From Robiginitomaculum sp. (GTDB taxonomy: Bacteria > Pseudomonadota > Alphaproteobacteria > Caulobacterales > Maricaulaceae), in NCBI GenBank assembly GCA_027071965.1, contig JALSYJ010000008.1:1-6157 (forward strand): a stretch of 6,157 nucleotides of DNA. Direction: 5' to 3'. The notes beneath the pieces were generated by a model. The model worked only from the letters and a program-made list of their open reading frames with translations, searched no databases and was not told the origin of the DNA. A program made the position numbers and the translations under genes. Of the stretch, positions 6,002 through 6,157 are shown piece by piece (the first letter of the stretch is position 1; each line of letters opens with the position of its first letter).

Positions 6002-6157
6002 TATGGTTTCTCCATAAAAAAATCACTGATATTTTCAGCCAGTTTCCGAGCGGTTTGCTGTTTGCTCATTCTTGGCCATTGCTCACTTTTGTCTTCACAC
6101 AGAAAAATGACCTGATTATCATTGCCGCCCATTACATCGCCGGACACGTCATTAGCC
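6001..6157 (-). CDS. coaBC: Bifunctional phosphopantothenoylcysteine decarboxylase/synthetase, C-terminal end only
   Basis: Only the last 51 residues are in the window; the rest lies beyond base 6157. The visible part contains ANDVSGDVMGG followed by a short strand (NQVIFLC) and a closing helix (WPRMSKQQTARKLAENI). This is the typical end of the CoaB domain, which condenses 4'-phosphopantothenate with cysteine before the CoaC domain decarboxylates the product in coenzyme A synthesis. The conserved NDVS and the W-P-x-M-S-K stretch support the call. The TAG stop at 6001-6003 overlaps the dut GTG by one base, as TAGTG. The coaBC-dut order is common in alphaproteobacteria. A stand-alone CoaB cannot be excluded from this fragment. 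Confidence 0.85.
   Translation of the reverse strand, partial: ANDVSGDVMGGNDNQVIFLCEDKSEQWPRMSKQQTARKLAENISDFFMEKP
6008..6013 (-). promoter_or_regulatory. Ribosome binding site of dut, inside the coaBC 3' end
   Basis: GGAGAA on the minus strand lies 6 bases before the GTG start of dut and overlaps the last codons of coaBC (the GAG AAA of the final MEKP). It decides the GTG start and supports translational coupling. Confidence 0.6.

Overview
The window reads as ordinary chromosomal DNA from an alphaproteobacterium. The evidence is the set of housekeeping genes and their order: purD divergent from xseA, and coaBC followed by dut. Base composition looks even to slightly AT-leaning by eye, with no patch that stands out as foreign. 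I cannot name a genus. I found no transposase, phage gene, tRNA, rRNA or CRISPR array, and no obvious undescribed multi-gene system.

Layout. Bases 1-366 (minus) hold the first 122 residues of purD. A 55-base gap separates it from the divergent xseA (422-1837, plus), the large subunit of exonuclease VII. Bases 1838-2051 carry no gene but are rich in inverted repeats: two near-identical GTCCT...AGGAC elements in tandem, a nested stem further on, and a degenerate relative that reaches the folB stop codon. Bases 2052-4121 (minus) form a compact three-gene unit: a CaCA-type cation exchanger, then a pteridine-reductase-type short-chain reductase after 4 bases, then folB, which overlaps the reductase by ATGA. 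Bases 4122-4357 are a divergent regulatory region. A sensorless hybrid histidine kinase (4358-5533, plus) follows and runs tail to tail, with only 6 bases between, into dut (5540-6001, minus). The end of coaBC (6001-6157, minus) overlaps the dut start by one base.

How the genes fit together. The reductase and folB very probably act together in pterin or folate metabolism. The cation exchanger shares their transcript but has no evident functional link. coaBC (coenzyme A synthesis) and dut (dUTP removal) are a common housekeeping pair. purD (purine synthesis) and xseA (DNA repair) share a very short intergenic region with no clear Shine-Dalgarno for either, so one or both may be nearly leaderless. 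The kinase has no sensor or membrane segment in its own chain, so its input and output partners must lie elsewhere.
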